A DNA stretch of 64,000 bases from Microbacterium saperdae. Lineage in GTDB: Bacteria; Actinomycetota; Actinomycetes; Actinomycetales; Microbacteriaceae. Shown one piece after another: positions 7,961 through 16,560 of the stretch; position 1 is the first letter of the stretch; the number at the start of each line of letters is the position of its first letter. The position numbers were made by a program, and so were the translations under genes. The notes beneath the pieces were generated by a model. That model saw only the letters and a list, made by a program, of their open reading frames with translations. It was not told the origin of the DNA and made no database searches. The stretch spans positions 434,001 through 498,000 of the forward strand of contig NZ_VFOX01000001.1 in NCBI RefSeq assembly GCF_006716345.1, read 5' to 3'.

Positions 7961-8971
7961 ATGAGCGGGAGAACCACGATCCACGACGTCGCGCACGCTG
8001 CGGGAGTGTCGGTGTCGACGGTCTCGAAGGCCGTCAACGGGCGCTACGGGATCGCGGATGCGACGGTCAAGCGCGTGCTCGACGTCGTGCAGGAGCTCGG
8101 GTACGAGTCGAGCCTGGTGGCCAGCAGCATGCGAGCCCGGCGCACGGGTGTCATCGGGGTGCTCCTGGCCGACTTCGAGCCGTTCAGCGCAGAGATCCTC
8201 AAAGGGGTGGGTGCGGCAGTGCACGACACGGCTGTCGACCTGTTGGCCTACAGCGGATCACGACATGGTCAGGGCGAGGGGTGGGAGCGCCGGTCGCTCA
8301 GCAGGCTGTCCGGCACGCTCATCGACGCGGCGATCATGGTCACCCCGACCGTCGTCGGAGCGTCGACCGAGATCCCCGTCGTCGCGATCGATCCGCACAC
8401 GGGACGTGCCGATCTGCCGACCGTCGAGTCCGACAGCTTCGGGGGAGCGCTGACCGCCACCCGTCATCTGCTCGAACTCGGACACCGCCGGATCAGCTTC
8501 CTCGGTGGACGGCCCGATCTCCGCTCCGCCGGGCTGCGCGACGCCGGCTATCGCCGCGCGCTCTCGGACGCCGGCATCCCCGTCGACCCCGACCTGATCC
8601 GCGCCGGACGCTACGAGCTCGAGACGACGAGGGATTCGGCACGGCTCCTGCTGGCGGGACCGTCGCGACCGACCGCCGTGTTCGCGGCGAACGACCTCTC
8701 GGCCATCGCCGTGATCGAGGTGGCGCACGAGCTGGGGTTGCGTGTGCCGGAGGACCTCTCCGTGATCGGCTTCGACGACGTGCCCGAAGCCTCGCGCCGC
8801 GCTCTGCCGCTCACGACGATCCAACAGCCGATGCGCCGGCTGGGGAGCGTCGCGGCCGAGATGGTGTTCACGCTTCTCGCCGGGCGGGCCGTGGAGGAGA
8901 TGCACGTGACGCTCCCCACGCGCCTCGTGGTCAGGGCGACGACGGCGTCGCCGGGCCCTCGCGCCGTGTGA
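7961..8971 (+). CDS. LacI-family transcriptional regulator, 336 aa
   Basis: N-terminal helix-turn-helix [27 protein letters not shown] followed by the hinge helix ([31 protein letters not shown]) and a periplasmic-binding-protein-like effector domain. [37 protein letters not shown] is a strong family signature. It is divergent from the sugar uptake and glucosidase operon and most likely represses it and itself through the palindrome at 7908. ATG 7961 directly begins the HTH and gives the usual length. An upstream extension is open but carries no family sequence. Effector is probably a product of the transported beta-glucoside. Confidence 0.93.
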   Translation: MSGRTTIHDVAHAAGVSVSTVSKAVNGRYGIADATVKRVLDVVQELGYESSLVASSMRARRTGVIGVLLADFEPFSAEILKGVGAAVHDTAVDLLAYSGSRHGQGEGWERRSLSRLSGTLIDAAIMVTPTVVGASTEIPVVAIDPHTGRADLPTVESDSFGGALTATRHLLELGHRRISFLGGRPDLRSAGLRDAGYRRALSDAGIPVDPDLIRAGRYELETTRDSARLLLAGPSRPTAVFAANDLSAIAVIEVAHELGLRVPEDLSVIGFDDVPEASRRALPLTTIQQPMRRLGSVAAEMVFTLLAGRAVEEMHVTLPTRLVVRATTASPGPRAV

Positions 8972-8984
8972 CGGTCGCGCGCGC

Positions 8985-9812
8985 TCAGGACGCGGTGGCC
9001 GCCCGCACGTGGGCGAGCGCCGGCTCGGCCAGCGTGGATGACAGTCGCGCGAACTCGTCGAAGCTGCGGCGTCCTGGCCAGTCGGCGGGCAGCATCGACG
9101 GCGGCAGCCCGGGGTCGACGTAGGGAAGCACCCGCCAGCTGTCGATCAGTCGCACGTACGCCGCGAAAGGCTCGTCCGGGAGGGCGTCGAGTGAACGCTG
9201 GAACGTCTCGTGCTCGGAGCGGAGCATCTCCAGATCCCACCAGTCGGACGCAGCCTCCCCCAGGGGGACGGCTGTCTGCGGCCTGCCCGCGGGGAACAGG
9301 GTGACCCACCGGCGCGCGTCCAGCTCATCGAGGATCAGCTCGACCTCGTCCTGCAGGTGCCCTGGGCACATCCACAGCGCCGGTGAGACGGTGCCCGCTC
9401 CGATCCACTGCAGCCGGCGGCGCAGCTGGTGTCGAACGCTGCGCGCGCTCTCCGGGATCGAGAAGGAGATCAGGCACCAGAGGTCCGCGTCCTGCATCTC
9501 GCGCATCGCGAAGATGCGTCGATCGCCGCGCTCCAACATCGGCACGGCGGCCGGGTTCAGCCGGTAGCCGATCGCGTCGTCACGGTCAGCCAGCAGCAGC
9601 CCCTTCTGCTTCAGGCGCGTGATGCCCGTGCGGGCCTGCGCGGTCGGGATCCCCAGATCGCCCGCGAGCGCGACCAGATCGGCTGCCGAGATCCAGCCGC
9701 CGAGCGGCCGCAGGAACAGCCCGATGACCGTGCGCAGCAGCGAGGCGGTGCTGCCGGGGCGCGCATCGATGTCATCGAGCACGCCGAGGGCCGCCGGTGC
9801 GTCGACCGTCAT
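8985..9812 (-). CDS. PaaX-family transcriptional regulator, 275 aa
   Basis: An N-terminal winged helix ([50 protein letters not shown]) is followed by the middle and C-terminal domains found in PaaX repressors ([32 protein letters not shown]). PaaX proteins sense aryl-CoA thioesters in phenylacetate breakdown. Here the gene overlaps the kynureninase stop by four bases (ATGA), so it is part of the kynurenine operon and probably senses an aromatic intermediate of tryptophan catabolism such as anthranilate or its CoA ester. The effector is inference. It converges on the LacI gene with a 13-bp gap. Confidence 0.85.
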   Translation of the reverse strand: MTVDAPAALGVLDDIDARPGSTASLLRTVIGLFLRPLGGWISAADLVALAGDLGIPTAQARTGITRLKQKGLLLADRDDAIGYRLNPAAVPMLERGDRRIFAMREMQDADLWCLISFSIPESARSVRHQLRRRLQWIGAGTVSPALWMCPGHLQDEVELILDELDARRWVTLFPAGRPQTAVPLGEAASDWWDLEMLRSEHETFQRSLDALPDEPFAAYVRLIDSWRVLPYVDPGLPPSMLPADWPGRRSFDEFARLSSTLAEPALAHVRAATAS

Positions 9813-11038
9813 GCGCGCAGGGCGTCCCGGATGGCGAGCACGCCCGTCACGGTCTCGACGTGCGAGGTGCTCAACGGTGAGAGGCCGAGGCGGATGCCGT
9901 CGGGGAAGCGGAAGTCGGGGATGATCCCATCCGCCCACAGCCGCTGCGTCACTGCACGGAAGTCCGGGTGCCCGATCGTGACGTGTCCGCCGCGGAGATC
10001 CGCATCGCGCGGACTCAGCAGCCGCACGCCGAGCGGTGCGAGCACGTCGTCGTACGCCTCGACCGCGAGGTCGGTGAGGGAGACCGACTTGGCGCGGATC
10101 TGCGCGATCGACGACTGCTCGATCAGGTCGAGCATCCCCTGCATCGCGAGCATGGAGGTGACGGGCGGCGTGCCGCTGAGCAGCTGGCGGATGTCATCGG
10201 CCGGCACGTACTCCGGGCCCATGGCGAAGATGTCGGCGGCGCTCCACCATCCCTGGATGGGCTGGCGCAGCACACCCTGCAGGTCGCGCCGCAGATAGGC
10301 GAAGGCGGGAGAACCGGGGCCGCCGTTCAGGTACTTGTACGTGCAGCCCACGGCCATGTCGACGCCCCACTCGTCGAGCTGCATCGGGACCACGCCCGCG
10401 GAGTGGCACAGGTCCCACATCATGAGGGCTCCGGCCGCGTGCACGGCATCCGTGATCGCAGGCATGTCGGCCAGGGCGCCCGAGCGGTAGTCCACGTGGC
10501 TGAGCGAGACCAGGGCGGTGCGCTCGGAGACGACGGCCGCGACGTCGTCGACCGTGACACCGCGCACGGGGTCGGGTTCCAGCCACCGCAGCGTCATGCC
10601 CGTCTCGGCGGCGACGCCCTCGGCGAGGAAGCGGTCGGTGGGGAAATTGCCCGCCTCGATCACGAGCTCGGTGCGGGAGCTCTCGGCACCCAGGGCCGCG
10701 CGCATGAGCTTGTAGATCAGCACGCTGGTCGAATCGGCGACCACGGTCTGTCCGGCGGCGGCGCCGAGGGCCACCCGGCCGATCCGGTCGCCGAGCTCCA
10801 TGGGCAGCGCCATCCACTGCTCGTCCCAGGAGCGGATCAGTCGGGTGCCCCAGTCCTCGCGCACGAACGCGGCCAGCTTCTCCGGGGTGTCGCGCAGCGG
10901 GCGGCCGAGCGAGTTGCCGTCGAGGTAGGCCGTGACTCCTGGTGCGTCGGCGAAGGCATCGAGATGCGCGTGCAGAGGGTCGGCGGCGTCGAGGGCGCGG
11001 GCGCGGTCGAGCAGGCGGGTGTCGAGGGAGTCGGTCAT
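9809..11038 (-). CDS. kynU: Kynureninase, 409 aa
   Basis: A PLP-dependent fold-type I enzyme that cleaves kynurenine to anthranilate and alanine. The PLP-binding lysine is Lys235 in GCTYKYLNGGPGSPAF, the characteristic kynureninase segment. DLCHSAGVVPMQLDEWGVDMAVG supplies the PLP-contacting aspartate and YLDGNSLGRP is the usual N-terminal motif. Length matches bacterial KynU. It sits two base pairs after the metal-dependent amidohydrolase gene and is followed with overlap by a PaaX regulator. With the dioxygenase gene upstream this gives tryptophan to anthranilate, provided that formylkynurenine is deformylated by another protein. Confidence 0.97.
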   Translation of the reverse strand: MTDSLDTRLLDRARALDAADPLHAHLDAFADAPGVTAYLDGNSLGRPLRDTPEKLAAFVREDWGTRLIRSWDEQWMALPMELGDRIGRVALGAAAGQTVVADSTSVLIYKLMRAALGAESSRTELVIEAGNFPTDRFLAEGVAAETGMTLRWLEPDPVRGVTVDDVAAVVSERTALVSLSHVDYRSGALADMPAITDAVHAAGALMMWDLCHSAGVVPMQLDEWGVDMAVGCTYKYLNGGPGSPAFAYLRRDLQGVLRQPIQGWWSAADIFAMGPEYVPADDIRQLLSGTPPVTSMLAMQGMLDLIEQSSIAQIRAKSVSLTDLAVEAYDDVLAPLGVRLLSPRDADLRGGHVTIGHPDFRAVTQRLWADGIIPDFRFPDGIRLGLSPLSTSHVETVTGVLAIRDALRA

Positions 11039-11039
11039 G

Positions 11040-12101
11040 TCACACCTTCAGATCGGCGGCGGTGAGCGGGTGGGCGAGCGAGAGGTCGGCGGTTCGGGCG
11101 GGAAGCAGGAGCAGCACGGCGGACGGGGTGCGCGGATCGACCGGCGCGAGCGCCCGCAGGAGCGCCGCGTCATCCAGGCCGGCGTCCCGGAGCGCGGCGA
11201 GTTCGGCGCTGTTCAGGCCGACAGGCGTGGGGCCGTTGCCCATGTCGGTGCCGTAGAGCACGGTGCCACCGGCCGCGTGGAACCGTCGGACGTTGGCGAC
11301 GGCGACGGTCAGGTCGGCTCCGCTGTGGATCGCGAGCGTCGAGATCCAGGAGACGGATGCCGCCTGCGCGGCGATCTCGTCGTCGTCGAGGCGTTCGGTG
11401 AACGGGGCGTGCGCGAGGCGACGCGCACCGAGTCGGGTGACGCGCTGCGCCTCGCCCGGGCCTTCGGCATGGGTGACCACGTCGAGGCCGCGCGCGGCAG
11501 CGAGCTCGACGATCGCGCGGAACAGGTCGTCGCCGAACACGGGGCCGGCATGCGCGTTGCTCGCGACCTTGATGCAGGAGGCCCCGGCGTCCGCCATCTC
11601 GGCGACGGCTCGTCCGGCCGACGCGGCATCGGTGATCTCGCGGAACGAGCCGTCCGGTGCCCAGTCGCGGTCGGACGGGTAGCCGCGGGGCGGGGTGAGG
11701 AAGGCGCCGGCGAACCGGATCTGCAACGGGTGCGCGTCGCCCGCGCTCCACAACTCCGGAAGTCCGGCGTCGTGCGGAGGTGAATCTGCGTATCCACCGC
11801 GGGAGCTGGCTGAATCTCCGGAGTTGTGGAGCGCCGCGTGACGAGCCGCTGCGGCGAGCCGCGCCACGACCTCGGGATTCGCGCCGAGGTCGACCACACG
11901 GCCGAGGGGCGATCCGGCCAGCCGTGCGTGATCGACGAGCTGCAGGTGCACGTGGTGGTCGGTGAAGCCGCCGACGATCACGCCGTCGAGCCGGGGCAGC
12001 GCGGCGGGGGCGGGTTCGTCGCGCAGCAGCATCCGCCCGTCGACGAGGCCGATGACGCCGTCGCGCCATTCCTCGCCGTCGAAGAACGTCGCCGCGAACA
12101 T
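11040..12101 (-). CDS. Metal-dependent amidohydrolase between kynA and kynU; candidate N-formylkynurenine deformylase
   Basis: A 353-residue member of the amidohydrolase superfamily. The metal-site HxH is in GGFTDHHVHLQLVDHARL (about residues 45-61), a further His is in DVVTHAEGPGEAQRV, and the late Asp is in GTVLYGTDMGNGPTP. Start ATG 12101 overlaps the dioxygenase stop as TGATG. The usual formamidases (KynB cyclase fold or an alpha/beta hydrolase) are absent from this operon, so this enzyme occupies the formylkynurenine-hydrolysis position. Function is inferred from context only. Residues about 91-119 are encoded by an 86-bp palindromic element (11746-11831), which looks like an inserted surface loop. 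Confidence 0.85.
   Translation of the reverse strand: MFAATFFDGEEWRDGVIGLVDGRMLLRDEPAPAALPRLDGVIVGGFTDHHVHLQLVDHARLAGSPLGRVVDLGANPEVVARLAAAARHAALHNSGDSASSRGGYADSPPHDAGLPELWSAGDAHPLQIRFAGAFLTPPRGYPSDRDWAPDGSFREITDAASAGRAVAEMADAGASCIKVASNAHAGPVFGDDLFRAIVELAAARGLDVVTHAEGPGEAQRVTRLGARRLAHAPFTERLDDDEIAAQAASVSWISTLAIHSGADLTVAVANVRRFHAAGGTVLYGTDMGNGPTPVGLNSAELAALRDAGLDDAALLRALAPVDPRTPSAVLLLLPARTADLSLAHPLTAADLKV
11746..11831. repeat. 86-bp palindromic element inside coding sequence (copy 1)
   Basis: CTCCACAACTCCGGA opens the element and its exact reverse complement closes it. The perfect arms extend to 18 bp (11743-11760 and 11817-11834). The ends and exact length match an intergenic copy at 61683-61768, while the central part differs. 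Here it is read in frame as amidohydrolase residues LHNSGDSASS...DAGLPELWS. Confidence 0.85.
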
Positions 12102-12958
12102 CAGCCGCCGATCTCCGTGCGCACGGTGTACAGCTCGGGGAAGAACGTCAGGTCGAGGGCGCGCTGCAGGAAGCCGACGCCGCTCGAGCCGCCGGTGCCG
12201 ACCTTCATGCCGATCGTGCGGGCCACGGTCTTCAGGTGACGGAAGCGCCAGAACTGGAAGTTGTCCTCGAGATCGACCAGATCCTCGCACGCCTCGTACA
12301 GATCCCAGTTCTCCTGGTGGTTCTGGTAGATCTCGCGAATCGCCGGCACCAGCTCGGGGGTCTCGCGATACGGCTCGCGCACGTCGCGGTCGAGGATCTC
12401 GGCGGGGATCGGGAGACCGCGGCGCGAGGCGTAGCGCAGGAACTCGTCGTACAGCGTGGGCTTCTCCCACTCGGCCGTCAGCAGCGCGAGGTTCGCGGGG
12501 TGGTCGCGGAAGACGCTCAGCATCTTCTCGTTCTTGTTACCGAGCGCGAACTCCACGGCGCGGTACTGCACGGACTGGAATCCGGAGGAGCTGCCGAGCG
12601 AGCCTCGGAACTGTGCGTACTCGGTCGGGGTGAGGGTCGCGAGGATCGCCCACTGCTGCGTCATCACGTCCTGGATCTTCTTGACGCGGGCGACGCGCTT
12701 CAGAGCTTCGCGCAGGTCGTCGCTCGCCAGCAGCTCGCGCGCGGAGGACAACTCGTGCAGCAGCTGCTTGAGCCAGAGCTCTGTCGTCTGGTGCTGGATG
12801 ATGAACAGCAGCTCATCATGGTGCTCCGGGACGCTGACCGGGTTCTGCGCCGTCAGCAGCTGGTCGAGCGAAAGGTACGAGCCGTAGGTCATGCGGCCGG
12901 ACATGTCGGTGACGATGCCGTCTTCGAGGGCGCGCTCGTTCTGCTGCTCGGTGCTCAT
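12101..12958 (-). CDS. kynA: Tryptophan 2,3-dioxygenase, 285 aa
   Basis: Haem dioxygenase that opens the indole ring of tryptophan to N-formylkynurenine, the first step of the kynurenine pathway. Family signatures are MTYGSYLSLDQLL, HHDELLFIIQHQTTELWLKQLLHEL near residues 46-70 (distal-pocket histidine region), and RFRHLKTVARTIGMKVGTGGSSGVGFL near the C-terminus, which contains the haem-ligand histidine region and the substrate loop. Length fits bacterial TDO. First gene of a four-gene overlapping unit (dioxygenase, amidohydrolase, kynureninase, PaaX regulator). A plausible sigma-70-type promoter lies just upstream (12965-12994). Confidence 0.97.
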   Translation of the reverse strand: MSTEQQNERALEDGIVTDMSGRMTYGSYLSLDQLLTAQNPVSVPEHHDELLFIIQHQTTELWLKQLLHELSSARELLASDDLREALKRVARVKKIQDVMTQQWAILATLTPTEYAQFRGSLGSSSGFQSVQYRAVEFALGNKNEKMLSVFRDHPANLALLTAEWEKPTLYDEFLRYASRRGLPIPAEILDRDVREPYRETPELVPAIREIYQNHQENWDLYEACEDLVDLEDNFQFWRFRHLKTVARTIGMKVGTGGSSGVGFLQRALDLTFFPELYTVRTEIGG

Positions 12959-12964
12959 CCCCTG

Positions 12965-12994
12965 AACATATCATCGATGTGTCGATCGTCACAA
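12965..12994 (-). promoter_or_regulatory. Putative promoter of the kynurenine operon
   Basis: On the minus strand TTGTGA (12989-12994) and TATGTT (12965-12970) are 18 bp apart in an AT-rich patch directly before kynA. The spacer contains the palindrome CATCGATG, a possible regulator contact. Confidence 0.5.
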
Positions 12995-13032
12995 TAATGA
13001 AATGTCTGGGTGCTCCGGTCGCGTCCGAGGCC

Positions 13033-14751
13033 CTACGTGAGCGGGGGAGTTCGCGGCGGCGGCATGCGCCGTGCACCCGGAGCGCCGATGGCCTCGAACC
13101 CTGCGGCGAGGCGCAGCAGCGTGGAGTCGTCATATGCACGGCCGGCGAACGTGAGTCCGATCGGCATGCCGATGTCGCGCATCACTCCCATCGGCACCGT
13201 GACCGTGGGGATGCCGAGGTGGCGTATCGCGAGGTTGCCGTTCGCGATCCAGACGCCGTTGCGCCAGCCGAGGTCGGCCGATTCCGCGTTCACGTCCATA
13301 TCGGCGGGCCCCACATCGGCGACGGCGGGGAAGACCACGGCATCGAGCCGCAGCACGTCCATCCACACCTCGAGGTCGCGACGTCGGGTCTCTTCCAGTC
13401 CGCGCAGCCCGTCTTCGAGTTCGGGCATGTCCCTGAACGAGGCGTCGGGATGGCGGCGCGCCCAGTCCGGATACTCGGCGATGTCGTCGTCGAATCCCGT
13501 GTAGCGGTCGGGAAGAGCACCGTCCGGGTGCGGGAAGATCGTGGCGCCGTCGACCTCGGCGAGTGAGCGCAGTGCCGGGTCGCCGTTCGCCCGCAGGAAG
13601 TCCTCCCATGCCCACGCCGAGAGATCGACGATCTCGCGGTGCAGGTACTCGGGAGACACCAGGCCGCGGGTCGCGATGGTGTGGGCGCCGGGCCGGTCGC
13701 CCTCGTAGTTCGACACCACGGGGAAGTCGACCTCGATCACGGTCGCCCCCGCGGCGGCGAGGTCGCGGCGTGCCGCCTCCCAGCGCTCGATGATGCTCGC
13801 CCGTGTGTCGATGCGTCGACCGGTGGGGCCGCCGATGCCCGGGTTCTCGGCACGGCCGGCGTCCGGGTCCGCGTTGATGTACATCCGGGGGATCCCGATG
13901 CGGGCGCCCGCGAGGGCCTTCGCCGCGTCGACCCCGAGCGACGGGTACGACTCCGGCCGCACCGAGGAGGCGGCGGGCAACGCGACCCAGGGCTGCGCGC
14001 GCCAGAAGTCCCCGCGGGTCTCGGTGTCATCCGCGACGATCACGTCGAGCACCTCGAGCAGGTCCGCCATGGTGCGGGTGTGCGGGACGACCACGTCCAT
14101 GGTCGGCACCAGTGGCCAGTTGCCGCGGGTCGAGATCACGCCGCGCGAGGGCGTGTACGCGCACAGGGCATTGTTCGTGGCGGGGCCGCGCCCGCTCGAC
14201 CAGGTCTCCTCGCCGAGTCCGAACGCGCCGAGGCTCGCTGCCGTCGCCGTGCCGGACCCGTTGGACGAACCCGAGGCGAACGGGGCCGTGAGCCACTCCG
14301 CGGAGTACGGGCTCTCGGCCCGGCCGTAGACGCCGCGCTGCATTCCACCGTTCGCCATCGGGGGCATGTTCGTCAGGCCGAGGCAGATCGCCCCACCGGT
14401 GCGCAGTCGGGCGATCGTGAAGGCATCGCGTTGCGCGACCAGCCGCGCGAAGGCCGGACTGCCGGCGGCCGCGGTGAGGCCGCGCACCAGATAGCTGTCC
14501 TTCGCGGTGTACGGGATGCCGTCGAGCGGGCCACGTGTCTCACCGCGCGAGCGCCGGGCATCCGCCGCCGCCGCCTCGGCGCGGGCCTCGGGGTTTGCCA
14601 CGATGACGGCGTTCAGGGCCGTCGTGCTGTCGGGGGCGTCGTACGCCGCGATGCGGGCGAGATAGGCGTCGACCAGCTCGACGGACGTCGTCTCGCCCGA
14701 CTCGAGGGCCGCGCGCAGCGGGGCGATGGATGCCTCGGTCACCTCGAACAT
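13033..14751 (-). CDS. Amidase-signature-family amidase, 572 aa
   Basis: Ser-cisSer-Lys amidase. The catalytic lysine is in DGIPYTAKDSYLVRGLTAAAGSPAF (about residues 87-111). The glycine/serine-rich loop is ASGSSNGSGTATAAS. The nucleophile position aligns with the second serine of GLGEETWSSGRGPATNN, where the family usually has TDTGGSIRxPA, so this is a divergent version of the motif. C-terminal GNLAIRHLGIPTVTVPMGVM and GLTFAGRAYDDSTLLRLAAGFE are typical. AAGGAGACCCG precedes ATG 14751. It lies 43 bp behind agmatine deiminase on the same strand, where AguB (N-carbamoylputrescine amidohydrolase, nitrilase fold) would be expected, so that substrate is a reasonable hypothesis. Confidence 0.92.
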   Translation of the reverse strand: MFEVTEASIAPLRAALESGETTSVELVDAYLARIAAYDAPDSTTALNAVIVANPEARAEAAAADARRSRGETRGPLDGIPYTAKDSYLVRGLTAAAGSPAFARLVAQRDAFTIARLRTGGAICLGLTNMPPMANGGMQRGVYGRAESPYSAEWLTAPFASGSSNGSGTATAASLGAFGLGEETWSSGRGPATNNALCAYTPSRGVISTRGNWPLVPTMDVVVPHTRTMADLLEVLDVIVADDTETRGDFWRAQPWVALPAASSVRPESYPSLGVDAAKALAGARIGIPRMYINADPDAGRAENPGIGGPTGRRIDTRASIIERWEAARRDLAAAGATVIEVDFPVVSNYEGDRPGAHTIATRGLVSPEYLHREIVDLSAWAWEDFLRANGDPALRSLAEVDGATIFPHPDGALPDRYTGFDDDIAEYPDWARRHPDASFRDMPELEDGLRGLEETRRRDLEVWMDVLRLDAVVFPAVADVGPADMDVNAESADLGWRNGVWIANGNLAIRHLGIPTVTVPMGVMRDIGMPIGLTFAGRAYDDSTLLRLAAGFEAIGAPGARRMPPPRTPPLT

Positions 14752-14794
14752 CGGGTCTCCTTCGCGTCGCAGGGTCAGTTCGGTCCGGCCGTGA

Positions 14795-15823
14795 TCACAG
14801 CGCGGGCTGCTGCTGCGTGATGCAGTGGATGCCGCCGCCGCGGTCGAACAGCGGGCGGGCATCGACCGTCACCACCCGGCGTCCGGGGTAGGCGTCGGCG
14901 AGGATCTCGCGCGCCGCAGCATCCGCCTTCTCCTCGCCGAATCCGCAGGCCACCACACCGTCGTTCGTGACGAGGTGGTTGACGTAGCTCCAGTCGACGG
15001 GGCCCTCCTCGTCGCGCAGGGTCGCCGGGGCGGGCAGGTCGATGATCTCGAAGCGGCGCCCGGCGGCATCCGTCTGCTCCGACAGCAGTGCGCGCAGGTC
15101 GCGGGTCACGGCGTGGTCGGGGTGATCCGGGTTCTGCTGATCGTGGAGCAGCAGTCGGCCGGGCGACACGATCGTGGCGACGATGTCGACGTGGCCGTTC
15201 GTGCCGAAGTCGTCGTAGTCGCGGGTGAGGCCGCGCGGCAGCCAGACGGCCTTCGTCGCGCCGAGTGTGCGCGCCATCTCGGCCTCGACCCGCTGCCGGT
15301 CGGCGTAGGGGTTCCGGCGCGGATCGAGCTGCACCGTCTCGGTGAGCAGCACGGTTCCTTCGCCATCGACGTGGATGCCGCCGCCCTCGTTCACGAGGGT
15401 CGAGCTCACGAGCTCGGCCCCGACCGCGTCGGCGATGATGCGCGCGTGCTGGGCGGCCCTGCGCCACTCGGCCCAGTCGGGAGCACCCCATCCGTTGAAG
15501 ATCCAGTCGACCGCGCCGAGCACGCCGGGACGGTCAGCGTCGACCACGAACGTCGGGCCGGCGTCGCGCATCCAGAACTCGTCGACCGGCGCTTCGATGA
15601 TCTCGATGCTGCCGCTCAGCATGCGCCGGGCGCGGGTGATCTCGCTCGGATCGACCAGCATCGAGACCGGCTCGAACTCGGCGACGGCATGAGCCACGGC
15701 GGTCCAGGTGGCGTAGCCCTCCTCACGTGCGGCATCCGTGTCGCCGAGGGTCTCGCCCTCCGCGGGGAACGCCATCCAGGTGCGTTCGTGACGTGCGGTC
15801 TCCGCGGGCATGCGCCAGCTCAT
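14795..15823 (-). CDS. aguA: Agmatine deiminase, 342 aa
   Basis: Guanidino-group hydrolase converting agmatine to N-carbamoylputrescine and ammonia. Signatures of the peptidyl-arginine-deiminase fold are RHERTWMAFP, FWMRDAGPTFVVD, the TNGHVDIV metal/substrate-histidine strand and the C-terminal catalytic cysteine Cys334 in GGGIHCITQQQP. GAGGAGATCCC precedes the ATG. It is divergent from a TetR regulator and followed by an amidase gene 43 bp downstream. This suggests a polyamine-salvage role feeding putrescine, or use of agmatine as nitrogen source. Confidence 0.95.
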   Translation of the reverse strand: MSWRMPAETARHERTWMAFPAEGETLGDTDAAREEGYATWTAVAHAVAEFEPVSMLVDPSEITRARRMLSGSIEIIEAPVDEFWMRDAGPTFVVDADRPGVLGAVDWIFNGWGAPDWAEWRRAAQHARIIADAVGAELVSSTLVNEGGGIHVDGEGTVLLTETVQLDPRRNPYADRQRVEAEMARTLGATKAVWLPRGLTRDYDDFGTNGHVDIVATIVSPGRLLLHDQQNPDHPDHAVTRDLRALLSEQTDAAGRRFEIIDLPAPATLRDEEGPVDWSYVNHLVTNDGVVACGFGEEKADAAAREILADAYPGRRVVTVDARPLFDRGGGIHCITQQQPAL

Positions 15824-15850
15824 GGGGATCTCCTCGCTGCCGACTCGGCT

Positions 15851-15884
15851 CTATTGAACATGCGATCAACAGGTGTTACGATAG
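15851..15884. promoter_or_regulatory. Putative TetR operator / divergent promoter
   Basis: Between the divergent agmatine deiminase and TetR genes lie TTGA (15854-15857) and TCAA (15866-15869) around 8 bp, and outer CTAT/ATAG boxes at 15851 and 15881. The patch is AT-richer than its surroundings. A TetR protein encoded 7 bp away could bind here and control both directions. Confidence 0.4.
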
Positions 15885-15890
15885 CCCGTG

Positions 15891-16550
15891 ATGAAGACCA
15901 CGTCAACAGTCAGGACTCCTCGCCGCATGTCGCCGGAGGAGCGCGACCGTGTGATCTTCGAGGGCGCCATCGGACTCGCCCGTGAGAGCGGACTCGAGAG
16001 TCTGACGGTGCGCGCGGTGGCCCAGCGCGTCGGAGTGACGCCCGCACTGGTCGCGCACTACCGACCTGTCATGGACGCGTTCCTCTCCGAGGTGTTCGGC
16101 GAGATCGTCGGTGCAGAGCGCGAAGAGGTCATGGCCGGTTTCGCCGCCGAGCACGGCGTGCGTGAGAACCTGTTCCGCATGGTCGAGACCCTGCTCGACG
16201 GGGGGCGCGACGACGTCACGCTCGTCTGGGTGCAGGCGTGGGCGCTCGGCGTGCGCAACGAGACGCTCGCCGCACGGGTGCGCACCGAGATGGATCTCTG
16301 GCAGAGCGCGATCGAGGAGCACCTCGCGCGCGCCGTCGCCGCCGGTGAGATCGCCGCCTCGCGCACCGACACCGCGGCCTGGATGCTGCTCGCCATGATC
16401 GACGGGATGAACGCCCACTCGCTGGTCAAGTGGGCACCGCATGATCGCGCGGACCTCGCGCGCCGGGTGCTGTCGGTCGCCCTCGATCATCCCGATGATC
16501 CCGCCCCCTCACGCGATGCGCCCCGCGCGTCCCTCTCGTCCCGAAAGTAA
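15891..16550 (+). CDS. TetR-family transcriptional regulator, 219 aa
   Basis: N-terminal HTH SPEERDRVIFEGAIGLARESGLESLTVRAVAQRVGVTPALVAHYRP, where AQRVGVTPALVAHYR is the recognition helix region. The C-terminal ligand domain (VWVQAWALGVRNETLAARVRTEMDLWQSAIEEHLARAVAAGEI) resembles the BetI-type group. ATG 15891 is preferred over the GTG directly before it. It is divergent from agmatine deiminase and 10 bp upstream of a PLP decarboxylase with which it must be cotranscribed. It probably regulates both, in response to an amine or amino acid. Confidence 0.9.
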   Translation: MKTTSTVRTPRRMSPEERDRVIFEGAIGLARESGLESLTVRAVAQRVGVTPALVAHYRPVMDAFLSEVFGEIVGAEREEVMAGFAAEHGVRENLFRMVETLLDGGRDDVTLVWVQAWALGVRNETLAARVRTEMDLWQSAIEEHLARAVAAGEIAASRTDTAAWMLLAMIDGMNAHSLVKWAPHDRADLARRVLSVALDHPDDPAPSRDAPRASLSSRK

Positions 16551-16560
16551 GGAAACGCCC

